Of a stretch of DNA of 64,000 nucleotides, positions 43,202 through 54,340 are shown piece after piece. A program made the position numbers and the translations under genes. Location of the stretch: the NCBI RefSeq assembly GCF_000801105.2, contig NC_079514.1:29623075-29687074 (forward strand). The letters run 5' to 3'. Origin of the DNA: Raphanus sativus. Taxonomy: Eukaryota; Streptophyta; Magnoliopsida; Brassicales; Brassicaceae. Numbering within the stretch: position 1 is the first letter of the stretch; the number at the start of each line of letters is the position of its first letter. The notes under the pieces are model-generated. The model was not told the DNA's origin and did no database searches. It saw only the letters and a list, made by a program, of their open reading frames with translations.

Positions 43202-46200
43202 ATGAATCCTCCCCTGCCGCGAAACCCAACCCGTGATCCCGTGCCCGAACCGAACACCAAATCGGCTTCACAGAGCGAGGCAGCAACGGAAGTCTCCTCC
43301 TCGATGAAACCTCCCCCTCCCAGAAACCCTAACCCAACCGAAGTAGCAAACCCCAATCCCACCGAAGATTCCACGGAAGATTCGAATAATCCACCCCGTG
43401 CTCGATCCGCGAAGCAGAGCCCCGTCCCGTACACTATCCCAGAGTGGAGTGGACCTCCTTGCCATCGGTTTCAGCTTGAAGTCCTCAAGGAAGGCGCCAT
43501 TGTCGACCGTTTAGACGTGTAAGTAACCTCTCTTTGAATCTAGTTTTTTGATTTCGCCTCGTGCTGCCTCCTTTTGTTGAATCTGAATCTTTTTTTGGTT
43601 TCGGTCTTTGCAGGTGTGAGAAAGGAGCTTACATGTTTGGACGTGACGTACTCTGTGATTTTTCTCTTGAGCACCCTTCTGTTTCACGGTTTCATGCAGG
43701 TGAGTGTTAAAGCTTTTGATTTGGGTTATGGCGTTTTTTTCATTCTGTTTCTGTGATGATTTGTCAGTTATTCAGTACAAGAGAAGTGGAGTTGCGTATC
43801 TCTTCGATCTTGGAAGCACTCATGGAACGTTAATTAACAAGAATAAGGTGTGGTTTTAATTAAGTTGTGCCTTTAACTTACTTGTGGTATTGTTCTAATA
43901 ATGTGTTTGTGGTTGTTACAGGTTGACAAAAGGGTTTATGTGGACTTGAATGTTGGTGATGTTATTCGATTTGGCTGGTGATCTATTTTTCTTGTGAAGT
44001 TTATGATGATTATCTTGTCGGTGTTTTGCTGAGATCGCTCTTTTATTTCATATGCAGTTCGACCCGTCTGTACATTTTCCAAGGACCTTCAGAGTTAATG
44101 CCACCAGTAAGTCAAACATTCCACTCTACAGAGTTTAATTGTTGATTCTTTAGGTTTTAAACTTCATTCCATTGGAGAGACTGTTGTTTTTTGCCTTCCT
44201 TCGATGTCCTTTTGATCTGCTTTTGGTATTGGTTTTTAGGAGAAAGACTTGCAATTAATGAGAGAGGCAAAGCTGAGACGGGAGATGTCAGAACGGGAAG
44301 CTTCACTTCGGCGTGCTAGACAACAAGCATCCATGGCTGATGGTGTTTCATGGGGCATGGGGGAAGATGCTATCGAAGAAGAAGAGGTAATCATGGTTAT
44401 CGCATCTGTTAGTGATTCTGAATTCTGACTGAATTTGTGTGTTTCTACTGTTTGGATATGAAGGAGGATGTTGAAGAAATCACGTGGCAAACGTATACGG
44501 GAGAACTCACACCAAAACAAGAAAAAACTAAGGAGAAAGTATTGAAACGGTTAGAGAAGGTTAGTTTTTTATTCCCAGTATTTCAAGTTTCAACTCATCT
44601 TCACTTAGAAATACAATTAGATATATTTTATTAATTGATAGATTACTCCCACTTTACCTCATCTTTGTATGGAACTTTACTCATGTGTAGATTGGCCATA
44701 TGAAGAAAGAAATAGCTGCTATTCGAGCTAAAGACATTCCTCAGGGTGGATTAACACAAGGACAACAAACACAGATCGCCAGGAATGACCAGAGAACAGC
44801 CGAGGTAACCTTTAGTCTTGTTAATATGTAGTGGTAGCTAATTCATCATGAGAGTCTTCGATTTTTAGTTGCATAATTATTTGTTTGGCTCCCGTCCCTT
44901 TCTTTATAATAGCTTCTCGAAGAGCTTGAGACCTTGGAGGAGACACTGAATGACAGCATCCGAGAAAGTTTGGGTGCAAAAACAGGGAAAAAACCTAACG
45001 GTAAGAAGAAAGGAACTGTAGAAGATGAGGATGACTTCTCAAGGTACTTCAAGTTTTCAACCTCTGTATCTGCATCTTCGTGTAAAAGTATAGCTGGTGT
45101 CTGTTGTTTACTGATTCTCACAGGGGATGTTGTGTTCCTACTTTTCAGTGATGAAGATGACTTCTATGATCGGACCAAGAAGAAACCATCAACACAGAAA
45201 GGCAGCGAAAGCCAAACTGTGGAAACTGTTGACTCTCTTCTAGAAAAGCGAGACAAAGTTTTGAAAGAAATAGAAGAAAAGAATGAACAGCTTTCGGCAG
45301 AGAAGAATAAGATGGAGACAGAGACTGTCCCAGAGGCTACTTCGGGAGACTCCCTTGATGCATACATGACAGGGCTTTCTTCAACACTTGGTAACTCTAA
45401 AGTTCCATTTTATCCTTTTATTCAGGAACATTTTGTGAATGATACTAATAAACCTTTTATTCTCGTCAGTGCAAGATAAAACTGCTCAGATCCAGCAAGA
45501 GTTGTCTACTCTTCAGTCAGAATTGGATAGGATTTTGTACCTTCTAAAGGTTGCTGATCCTAACGGAGAAGAGGTTAAGAAAAGGGAGTTGAAGTCGCAA
45601 GAACCAAAAATGGAGAAATCTGAAATGCCTCCTGTGGAAAAGAAGAACCTACCTTTAAAACCAGCTGGTGCTGATGAGAATAGAGAGAAAGAGGTGGCCA
45701 AAGATGTAGAGGAATCGACCAGTAAGCCTGAAGTTGAAACGACAGCAAGTGAAACAGCGGAAGAGAAAAAGACCACTGTGTTTGTTCCAACAAAACCCCA
45801 ATGGCTCGGTTCCTCTGCAAACAAAGACACAGTTGAAGAGAAGAAACCTGAGATTGCAGCAGCTGCTGCTGCTACTACTGGTAGCATAGATGATGGTGAT
45901 GGGTTTGTTAACTATAAGGATAGAAAGACAATGATCGAAGGTGCAACAGGATTGATAATAAGAAAACGGAAGCAAGAAGACAAGAGCAAAGAAGAGGATG
46001 AAAAGTCAAAGGAAAAGGAAAAGGAAAAGCAAGCAGAGGTCATGGCACAAGACGCAGTTGCTCTCTTGTTGAAACATTCTGTAGGACATGGTATAAACGA
46101 AGAAGACGAAGGAATCAGTAAAAAGGAAGAAAGTAAGCAAGGAAGTGGCCGTAGTAGAAAGAAAAAGAAGACGGATAAAAAAGTAGTACTTGGTCCTGAT

Positions 46201-46400
46201 AAACCAGAATATCTGGATGAAACCACAGATTATGATTCAGCATGGGTACCTCCCAAAGGTAAATCAGTATACTATGCATTTTGAATCGTATTCAGTTTTA
46301 GAAAATGGTGATAGTGCTGATGAGTGAGCTGTGTAACGTGAAATGTGCAGGACAATCTGGTGATGGACGGACATCTCTGAATGATCGTTTGGGATATTAA
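43202..46400 (+). CDS. FHA-domain protein, kanadaptin (SLC4A1AP)-like
   Basis: Twelve exons are 43202-43518, 43614-43699, 43768-43847, 43922-43977, 44058-44106, 44240-44386, 44464-44559, 44691-44804, 44913-45043, 45149-45390, 45470-46258 and 46351-46400. All have GT-AG introns with matching phases, giving 718 aa. A Pro/Thr-rich N-terminus (about 90 aa) precedes a phosphothreonine-binding FHA domain at about 106-185, with FGRD, PSVSRFHA and GSTHGTLINK. The rest is charged and coiled-coil rich. It has a conserved segment WLGSSANKD, basic runs (RSRKKKKTDKK) and the C-terminal ending DGRTSLNDRLGY. Kanadaptin-like proteins are nuclear, and human SLC4A1AP is linked to splicing. The plant role is not settled. 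The neighbourhood counterpart is At5g38840. Confidence 0.92.
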
Positions 46401-46916
46401 TCGGCATGTTAGTCGCCCCCAAGAGCAAACCATGGTATCAAGGGAGGGTCATAACTGTGGCTTTAAAAATGTCAAGTTTGCACTTTTATTGGTCACATTC
46501 GCTTTGTTTCATGCTGTAGGTTGAAAGTGTGAAGTGCTTCTTTGGTGGCTTTCTTCCCTTAGCTAAATTAAGCTTCAACTAAAACCGTAGCCCACTTCTC
46601 TACCAAAAGAAACAACATACGATTCCAGTGCATAATGTTTTATTTGATTTCAAGCTGAAAATTAATGATGTAAACTAGGTATGCTTTCCATAATAGAACA
46701 CTGCAAAATATGAAAAGAAATTAAGGGATTAGTTAACATTAATGCCTCTAGCTTTGCAAATAATGAAGCAGATATGAATGAAAAGATAGCTAGATATATT
46801 TTACATAAAGTGGATGCTACACCCTTCTAAAGATTTTGATGTAATGGCGGGTCTTGAACTTCACATTAGGAACTTAAGTTCTTAACCCAACACTTATGTC
46901 TTGACATTCCTTCTTA
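46401..46916. other. FHA 3' UTR and spacer
   Basis: Contains the transcript end of the FHA gene, then AT-rich DNA. No gene is seen. Confidence 0.5.
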
Positions 46917-46917
46917 T
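46892..46917. repeat. 26-bp direct repeat, left copy
   Basis: It starts ACTTATGTCTTGACATTCCT and is identical to 49453-49478, just outside the other end of the Helitron composite. Confidence 0.95.
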
Positions 46918-47534
46918 CTATCTTATTAAAGTAGAAGTATTTTAAGCTTTTGTTTGAAAACATAGATAGTAGTAGAAAAATATAATGTTGTTTGGATAAA
47001 TTGATAGTAGTATATTAAGAAAAATAATATTGGGCTTAATTTGAATCATAGATTATTATGGCCCAAAGTACAATTAACATTATTTTTGGGTTTTGTATGA
47101 TTGTTATTAATTTGTTAAAAAAAATTATAAAATTAGTTATAGTTTCTTTTGAAGGGATTTTTGAATAAATAAAAAACAAAATGTAATTTATTTATATAAA
47201 TATATAATTTGTATGATATTTTCTGTTTTCGTATATTTTAAACACTTTTTGATATATAATTTTAAAAATACAGTATAACTATAAAAGTGATTCACCTCAT
47301 GAGTTATTATGTGTACTTAAGAGTGAAACACTATTAAGTAAAGAATTATTAAATTACAAAAGTATAAATATTTGTAAAATTGTTACTACAGTGTTTAAGG
47401 GTCACAAACGCTTTTATAACACGATACAGAGCCGAAATACATAGTTTAAACAATAAACAAAAGTAGTAAAACTGAAATCGTTAAATGTTAGTTTTCTAAG
47501 TTTGTAAATACTGTAAATTCATCATAATTATTTA

Positions 47535-47880
47535 TCAAAAAAGGTATATACATATTTATTCCTAAAACTTTGGAAGATTTAGCGTGGGAATCTTCTCATT
47601 TAAACAAAGTCCAACACTTGATCTCCACGAAAATAGAATAGAGATTAATAGCAACTCAGTTACCATTAATTATTCCTAAATATTTTCACATAAATTTAAA
47701 TCTAGCAATTTTTAACTAATTTATATATTTGTTCAAAATTTTTAGAAAGATTTGACGTGGTATCTCTTCATTTAAATCAAGATCTCAAACTTGATCCCAC
47801 GAATTAGAATAAAGGTTATATAACTACTAAATTGCCATATCTTTATTGTTCATAATTATTTTTAAATATGCTCACATATA
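47535..47880. repeat. Diverged tandem duplication (about 180 bp)
   Basis: The halves share AAAACTTTGGAAGATTTAGCGTGGGA versus TTTTTAGAAAGATTTGACGTGG and following blocks, ending in TCACATA. It is non-coding. Confidence 0.55.
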
Positions 47881-48064
47881 CAGTGAAACCTCTATAAATT
47901 AATAATGTTGGGACTACACCAAAATTTTTTTTTTTTATTAATTTATAGAGATTATTAATTTATCGAGATATTAATTGAATCAAAAATTCAATTTGGAATT
48001 ATGAAATTATATTAATTTATAGAGATATTAATCTATCGATTATTAATTTAAAGAGGTTATACTG
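47881..48064. mobile_element. Tc1/mariner (pogo/Lemi-like) MITE
   Basis: A 184-bp element with TIRs CAGTGAAACCTCTATAAATT (left) and CAGTATAACCTCTTTAAATT (right, read inward), flanked by TA on both sides. TA duplication and this TIR are typical of pogo-derived plant MITEs such as Lemi. It has no coding capacity. Confidence 0.85.
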
Positions 48065-48201
48065 TATTATTGTTTAAATCGTACGAAATCTTAGCATTTA
48101 ATCTTAATAAAATCATTTTCCAAAACAACCTTGCTCGCCTTATATATACACCTCTTACGCTTCTTTTCTACACATACATTCAGACTTCACAAAAAGAAAA
48201 C

Positions 48202-48603
48202 AATGGAAAAAATCAAAATTATGTCGACGTTCACAAAGTGAAACCACATAAAGATGCTTGGAGAGTGCACGTGAAGCTACTCCATTGATGGACATCGAAC
48301 ACAAGTTTTGGAGGGGAAACTCTTGAATGTGTTCTTGCTGATGAAATAGTAAGTCATCACCTTACTAAATTGTCAAGATATGTTTTATCTGTTCGTAAAA
48401 TTTTGATCATAGTTAATTTCGTGTGTTTAGGGTGGCAAAATACACGCAAGTTGTAAAACAAATCTGATATTTCGCCTGAAATTAAATCTCTCAATTGGTG
48501 AATGGAGATTCGTTAAACACTTCAAGGTTGTTGCTTCTGGTGGTACAATTACTAAATACAAAGTCAATACAATTTCGTTCAACCAATTTAAAGTTCTGAA
48601 ATG
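48202..48603 (+). pseudogene. RPA1/DUF223-like OB-fold gene remnant
   Basis: Two exon-like parts remain. The first reads VKPHKDAWRVHVKLLH, a TGA stop, then TSFGGETLECVLADE. A GT-AG intron follows (about 48350-48430), then GGKIHASCKTNLIFRLKL, IGEWRFVKHFKVV and FNQFKVL. This is the order of the plant RPA70-like DUF223 OB fold (GGETLE..LADE.G.KIHA). The reading frame at the first ATG (48202) is shifted and the TGA at 48286-48288 breaks it. RPA-like genes are often carried by plant Helitrons. Confidence 0.7.
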
Positions 48604-48604
48604 T

Positions 48605-48632
48605 TTATATATATATATATATATATATATAT
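48605..48632. repeat. (TA)n microsatellite
   Basis: About 13 TA units after the DUF223-like remnant. Confidence 0.9.
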
Positions 48633-48718
48633 CATAAAAAACAAAAACAAAAACCAGCCCAATATCCATGTGGACGTACGAATCAGCCTCTAATATTATT
48701 TATCACAATAAACTTAAA

Positions 48719-49353
48719 CTAGATCTTGATCCGCGCTTTGGAAGCGCGGAATATTTTACGATGAAAAATTTCACTAATAACTTAACAAATATTTTGTTAA
48801 CTTTTAAAGATTGTGTATTTAAAATATTTTTGTATTTAAATCAGTGTTTTTAAATTCAACCTGATTGTGATTATACCGGTTAATCCGGAGATCTAACAAT
48901 TCAATTTAGTTTTCTAAAATATTCATATTAAAAAGTCACTAAAACCCGAGACTAACCGATTGAACTGATGGATGACCGATATGTAATCTAATTTGATTGA
49001 AATTGAATAGTTTCATAATTAATCTTATAATCCAAATTTTAAAGTTCATTATTTTGTAATTTATGAAATTATGACGTTTCTATAACATTTTAAAGAGAAA
49101 ATGATGGATATAAAATAACTAAAATTAATTATTGTATTGTTTGGAAAGTAGTATGTAAAATATATTGTTTGGAAACATTGATAGTAGTATAAAGAAATAA
49201 GTATATTGTTTGGAAACATGGATAGTAGTATAAAGAAAGGAATATTAGTGATTTAATGTAGGTTTAACTATAAAGTATAAAGATGTATTTAATTTAAAAA
49301 CTTACAAAATAAATGTTAGATCCAACAGAATGCTTCTGTTTTAATAAGATAGA
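48719..49353 (-). mobile_element. Complete short Helitron (minus strand)
   Basis: Read on the minus strand: 5' end A|TCTATCTTATTAAAACAGAA at 49353, 3' end CTAG (48722-48719) followed by T, and hairpin CCGCGCTTCCAAAGCGCGG before it. It is 635 bp and non-coding. The 3' half is the inverted counterpart of window positions 1-373. Confidence 0.8.
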
Positions 49354-49447
49354 TAGTTTAGATTGTACCCATTAATCTTTTATTTTTCAAGATTTTATAT
49401 ATTTCATAAAAATAAAGACCCGCTCAGTTGGGCGGGTTAAGATTTAG

Positions 49448-50255
49448 TTTATACTTATGTCTTGACATTCCTTCTTATTTATACATTTTTACTTTTTATT
49501 TCTTCCTATTAGTCTTTTCTTTTCCCCAAATTTTCTTCTTCCGGTTTACCTTCCTTTTTGGATGATCATGTCTATTTTTATTTAGAAAGTGATTTTTTCT
49601 GAGGGTGTGCCTCTGGATACAGGATGAGCCCAAGTATGAGATCGACTTCGTTTGCGACCATGTATTATTATTAGATGTGAGATTCTTCTCCGCTTACCCT
49701 GGTTTATGCCGGGCGATCTTCTCGGTTGTGCAAGGAGTTCTATGTGTTGTTTTTTTTGAGATATCTGCTATCAAGAGTGAATCGGCTTTTCCTAATTATA
49801 TCTTTGGAATTGTACTATTGTTTCATTAGGAAGTACACGAGCGAGTGACTTAGGTAGGTTGTGATGCTTTTGGGTATATATGTAAATTTAAGATTCTACC
49901 TGCGACTGACTTATTAGAAGGTCTGGAAATGAAGAGTTGGAGGACATTCAGATGGAGATATTTGATTAAAGCTCCCACTAGTTTTGGTTTAACTTTTGTA
50001 CAAGATACTAACACTAGTCTATAAGTGGAGCATTAATTTAAGTTATGTGCACTTAAACCGTCAGAAACGAACAAATTATGAGTATTCTGCTAGTGATGTT
50101 GCTTATGAGGTAGGTTTGTAACGTTTTAAAAAGAAAAGTAGAAAATATATCTTTATTCCTTACCCTTGTATAAACACATAAATGCCATATACAACACAGT
50201 GCATTGCTCAAATAAAAAGCTTGGTTTTATATATATATATGATAGTCTTGTCCGC
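49448..50255. other. Intergenic DNA, no gene recognised
   Basis: It starts with the right copy of the 26-bp repeat (49453-49478). A 74-codon frame at 49605-49829 shows no domain. The last 100 bp are the 3' flank of the proline-rich gene. Confidence 0.5.
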
Positions 50256-51341
50256 TTAAGTAGGTTGTTTGTTTGCTGAAGAAGATAAAGCAGGAGGAGG
50301 GCCAGGGTTGCGTGGTGGTGGAAGGAAAGGGAATGGAGGAAATGGAAAAATTGACGGAGGAGGTGGAGGAGGAGGAGGAGGAGGTGGTGGTGGATTTAGA
50401 CCTGGAAATATAGGCGGCAGCGGAGGAAATGGGTTTGGAGGGAAAAATGATGGAGGAGAGGGCGGTGGAGCAGCAGGAGGGGGAGGAAATATTGGAGGGA
50501 AGAACGATGGAGGAGGAGTGGGAGGAGGCTGTGGAGGACGAGGCTGAAACGGGTTGGGAGGGAAGAAAGATGGAGGAGGAGAAGGCGGAGGCTGAGGAAA
50601 TATTGGAGGGAATATAGACGGAGGAGGAGCAGGAGGCGGCTGAGGAAATAATGGAGGGAATATTGATGGAGGTGGAGCAGGAGGAGGTTGAAATGGGAGT
50701 GGAGGGAATATTGAAGGAGGCGGTGGCTGAAATGGGTTTGGTGGAAAAATCGATGGTGGTGGCGCAAATGGGTTTGGTGGAAAAAACGAAGGTGGGGGTG
50801 TAAATGGGTTTGGAGGAAGAAACCATGGAGGTGGGAAAAAGAACTTCTTGTCTCCTATATTTTGCTTTTTGTATCTTGATGATTGTTGCTTCTTGTGTTG
50901 GAAGTGAACCTGACTTTGTTTTCTAATTTGTTTCAGATTCCGACTAGACTTCCTCCCTGGATGCTTCTTTACAGCCACGAATATCTGATTCTTCCCGTTT
51001 CTTGAACACCTTTTGATTCCAAGACATAAAACATGGGATTCTTTGCGATAACGACCTCTTGTCTTCTGTTTGAAACTAGGTTTCACTTGTCTGAATCTGC
51101 ATTCAAGATCACCATAGGAATCTGCACACAGCCATACAGAAGAAGACAAACTTTTCAGAACAGAGAAGAGAAGTTTCTTAATAATACAATATGTGTTTAT
51201 GATACCTGAGACTGAGAAGAGGTTACTTTTCCTGCAAGGGACAGTGTCTCTGAAGCTTACAGCTGTATTTGCTGCCTTTGAAGTATGGTTATTGAATGTT
51301 ATGGTTAAAGCAATGCAGATGAGGAAGAGAAGAGAAGACAT
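50256..51341 (-). CDS. Secreted proline-rich (extensin-like) protein
   Basis: Exons 51341-51206 and 51121-50256 give a 333-aa product. The 84-bp intron (51205-51122, GTATCATA...TGTGCAG) has a length divisible by three and no stop in frame, so an unspliced form would be 361 aa. Residues 1-23 are a signal peptide (SSLLFLICIALTITF). A basic region with four cysteines follows (VPCRKSN; LECRFR; VLCLGIKRC). The C-terminal half is a repeat domain of PPPSIFPP and PQPPPAPPPS-type units ending in a run of prolines. Composition suggests a cell-wall hydroxyproline-rich protein with a cysteine-bearing head. I do not recognise a named family. The start is the ATG directly before the signal peptide. Confidence 0.8.
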   Translation of the reverse strand: MSSLLFLICIALTITFNNHTSKAANTAVSFRDTVPCRKSNLFSVSGIINTYCIIKKLLFSVLKSLSSSVWLCADSYGDLECRFRQVKPSFKQKTRGRYRKESHVLCLGIKRCSRNGKNQIFVAVKKHPGRKSSRNLKQIRKQSQVHFQHKKQQSSRYKKQNIGDKKFFFPPPWFLPPNPFTPPPSFFPPNPFAPPPSIFPPNPFQPPPPSIFPPLPFQPPPAPPPSIFPPLFPQPPPAPPPSIFPPIFPQPPPSPPPSFFPPNPFQPRPPQPPPTPPPSFFPPIFPPPPAAPPPSPPSFFPPNPFPPLPPIFPGLNPPPPPPPPPPPPPSIFPFPPFPFLPPPRNPGPPPALSSSANKQPT

Positions 51342-51538
51342 CTTGGAGCTTTGTTTTCTAAAGTTGAAAGAGGTTTTTGTTTGTTATTGATATAGGAGAG
51401 ACAGAAACATAAGGTTTTTCTGAAAACTCTTTTGTTCTTTTCTGTCTCGTGAATCGCCTTTTTGTATAATTGAGTTTCTTTGAAGACATTAAACTAGAAA
51501 ACAAAATTTTGGCTTTTATCCTTTTGTTTATAATATAA
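51342..51538 (-). promoter_or_regulatory. Upstream region of the proline-rich gene
   Basis: The 5' UTR and proximal promoter by position. No distinct element was recognised. Confidence 0.35.
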
Positions 51539-52150
51539 CTAAGATCGGCCCGCCTTACGGACGGAAAATTATAATAAAAACTGTTTTATAGAAATATTAT
51601 TTTTATAAATTATCTAAAGTCAGTATAGATTGAAAATGATATTACAAACAAACAAATAATAAAAATAATATTGAAATTATATGTTATTTTTAATAAATAT
51701 TCTTGGTTTGAAATAAAATGATAGTAACCTTTGTTACTCTGTTTTTTATAGAAAATGAAAAATTAGTAAAAAATAATTCATAAAGTGTAATATATATATA
51801 TATATATATTAGTATTATTTATATTTCAATTTGACATAATAGAAATATAAATTTCAAGTAAATAATACTAAATTTATTTCAAAATATTTAAATTTTAAAA
51901 CACTTTTACACATTATTTTTTCATGATAATAAATTAGTCTATCTCCAAGCTAAATCACTTATAATATTATATAAATATATAAATAAATAAAATATATTAT
52001 CATTTAAAATCATGTTCTTTCATGAGAATAAATAATTTTACTGGTTATGTTTTATAACTTATCATATCTTTTGTTGAACCCTATTTAGTAACAAAATTAT
52101 TTGTTCTTTTTTTTTGAAAAAAACAAAATTATTTGTTAGGAGTCTTTCTC
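51539..52150 (-). mobile_element. Helitron-like 3' terminus (minus strand)
   Basis: The minus strand reads CCGTCCGTAAGGCGGGCCGA, then TCTTAG|T at 51542-51539. This resembles Helitron 3' ends of the family seen at 24212. The 5' end was not identified, so the right limit is arbitrary. The interior is AT-rich and non-coding. Confidence 0.4.
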
Positions 52151-52434
52151 ATGCTATATCTTATCTCAACTTCGGCCTCCATTCCGTTTCGACTGTACCA
52201 AAACGTGTGAGATTTGTATTTTGTATTGTTTCTTATTATTTGTGATTCTTTTTTTTATGGCACATATACATTTCTGTCAAGTTTGCACAATTCTGTGTTC
52301 TTGTAGTTTTTATCTTTTGATCTTCTCCTCAGAATAACTCAGAGGCGACCATTGATTAGGGTGTTTTAGCAGGGGGTGTTCAAGAAAAGATAAAGAAACT
52401 TCGTGCAGAGAGGGTACTAAAGTAGCAATTTTCT

Positions 52435-52812
52435 TGTAGTTTTTTTTTTGTGGAAGCACCTTAGCTTAATGGTTAAGGTCTAAAAGCTTTTACACCCAGG
52501 TTTGGGGTTCGATACTCAAACTATGCAATTTATTGCAGATTATCTCAATTCCAGGTTTCAAGTCCCGGAGAGAACACGATTTATTAGATGGCAAAAAGAA
52601 GGTTTACAGGCAATTATCCAGGTTATGGAAGGAAGGATTACAAGAGATTTTCAATATGGTGCAAGTAAATCTGGTCAGGCGTGGATTTTCATAGGACGGC
52701 CAGATGATGCAGTTAGGCGTAGATCTTTATAAAACAGATATTGTCGGTTTGTCGAATCGTCTATGTAATATTCCTAATAATTGTAATATCATAATAAATC
52801 AGCGTTAAAAAA
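52435..52812 (+). mobile_element. tRNA-derived SINE with 16-bp target-site duplication
   Basis: An A box (TTAGCTTAATGGTTAAGG, about 52465) and B box (GGTTCGATACTC, about 52507) form an internal pol III promoter. The body ends in AATCAGCGTTAAAAAAAA. The duplication AAAGTAGCAATTTTCT lies at 52419-52434 and 52813-52828. The 76-codon frame inside is not a gene. Its structure matches crucifer SINEs, which need LINE enzymes to move; full-length LINE ORFs occur 4 kb away. Confidence 0.88.
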
Positions 52813-52828
52813 AAAGTAGCAATTTTCT

Positions 52829-53772
52829 GTTTTCTTTTTGGGAAATTTGATTTTATACAATATAATATTAAATGTAATTACATTTCATCGAATCACTGAT
52901 TCTCTTTGACCAAAAAAAAAGAATCAACGATTCTATAGAATTGAGTTCCTTCATTTTCCAATTGCACACTATATCAGAAACATGTAATTTCACATTTATG
53001 ATATTTTCTCTTCTTATGTCTGCAATGTTTCCTCAAACTTGATTACAATTCATCTTTAGCAAAACCAACTCTTAGTGTCAATTCTCCGTTGATGAATGCA
53101 TCCATGTGTTGGGTGCTCAATTTAGTCAATAGTTTTGACTGCAAGTTAAACCTGTTAAACTTTAACACATATAGTAATGAAGAGGAGAAGCGCTTGAGCT
53201 AGTGAAGCTCTATCGAAAAACTTATAGTTACCGGCTTCTTTTCCAACAGCTTTGTGAGCATCATTAACCTGTCATCAACAAATTAATAAGATAGGCTAAT
53301 GTTGTGCTTCAGATAAGACTAACTTCACCTTTAGCTCAGCTCAGCATGCACATTTGCCGAAGCAAAATCTTGCGAAAACATGATTCTCAGGGCCTTTAGA
53401 ATGCTTATCCGACTTAACGCATGTTTATGTACCTGTTTTCAGTTTCTCCCACAAGATTCTATGAGTTTTTTTTTCTTTCTCAGTTTCGGTTAATAGAAAT
53501 ATGTCCCAAAAAAAAACATCAAAGACTATGGCTCTCATACTCAAGAACTGGTACTGACCTAAATAACGCAAAACAGTTCAATCCGCAAGTCCTGAACAAA
53601 AAACCTTAATCTGCATATTCAATACAGATAACATGTGTCAGTTAGTATACTAAATATTTGAAACAAAAAAGGATAAAAATATTGTACTCCTATATTGCTT
53701 AGTGATGGATCTGACTTGAAATACTTGGAGGTCAGGTTGTTATCTAATGCAGTAACCTGTTTAAGGAAAAAA
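52829..53772. other. Intergenic DNA with one possible exon relic
   Basis: On the minus strand at about 53270-53165, an acceptor-like ...GATGACAG is followed by an open stretch VNDAHKAVGKEAGNYKFFDR. I do not recognise it. Nothing else is seen. Confidence 0.35.
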
Positions 53773-53889
53773 CTAGATTCTAACCCGCCCTTTAAAGGGC
53801 GAGTATATTTTTTGTTTTAATTTATTTTTCATATTTGTGTCTTTTTGTGGTTATATTTGTATTTTCCTAATCATATTTGTTTGTAAATC

Positions 53890-54340
53890 TTAATCAAAAT
53901 ATATTTTATTAAATAATAGCAATTTAAAAATTGATCAGGTATATGCTCGGTTAGTGTTGAGTTGCCGGTCAAATCTCCAACCCGCGGGTTTCAATTTTGT
54001 TTCGGTTAAAAAAATGATCCGCACAACCCGCAAACAAATAATTTGTACCGGCACCTGCCCCATTTTATTTTGCGGTTATCCGCAGGTTATAACTTTATTT
54101 AAAATAATTATTTTATTTAATTACTATAAAAATAAAAAGATATTTATAATAAAAATTATATATTTTAAAATTTTAAAATTGTTTTTTAAATTACCATAAT
54201 TTTAAAAAGTGTTTATTTTTCTTTTTATTTTTATTTATTAAATAATTTTTGGGTCGGCATGTACCCGCAATCCAAAATCTACCAACCCGCATTCACCTTG
54301 AATAAAATACTTATAACCCGTATCCGCAAAACAATTTTTT
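53890..54340. repeat. Copy of the 640-1150 dispersed repeat
   Basis: Shares AAATAATAGCAATTTAAAAA and the CCCGCAAACAAATAAT block with 640-1150, in the same orientation. Confidence 0.65.

Larger units (their letters stand above)
46917..49447 (+). mobile_element. Composite Helitron with nested elements
   Basis: The 5' end is A|TCTATCTTATTAAAGTAGAA. The 3' end is TTAG (49444-49447), followed by T, after a hairpin ACCCGC...GCGGGT (49418-49437). Inside lie a TA-flanked MITE (47881-48064), an RPA/DUF223-like gene remnant (48202-48603) and a second Helitron in reverse orientation (48719-49353). Without the nested pieces it is about 1.7 kb. The pairing of these two ends is inferred. Confidence 0.55.

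Noticed and set aside
50269..50617. Glycine-rich plus-strand protein
   Set aside because: It is the antisense of the proline-rich gene, which has a signal peptide, a credible intron and a normal start.
52457..52520. Functional tRNA gene
   Set aside because: A and B boxes are present but no cloverleaf forms; the poly(A) end and 16-bp duplication show a SINE.
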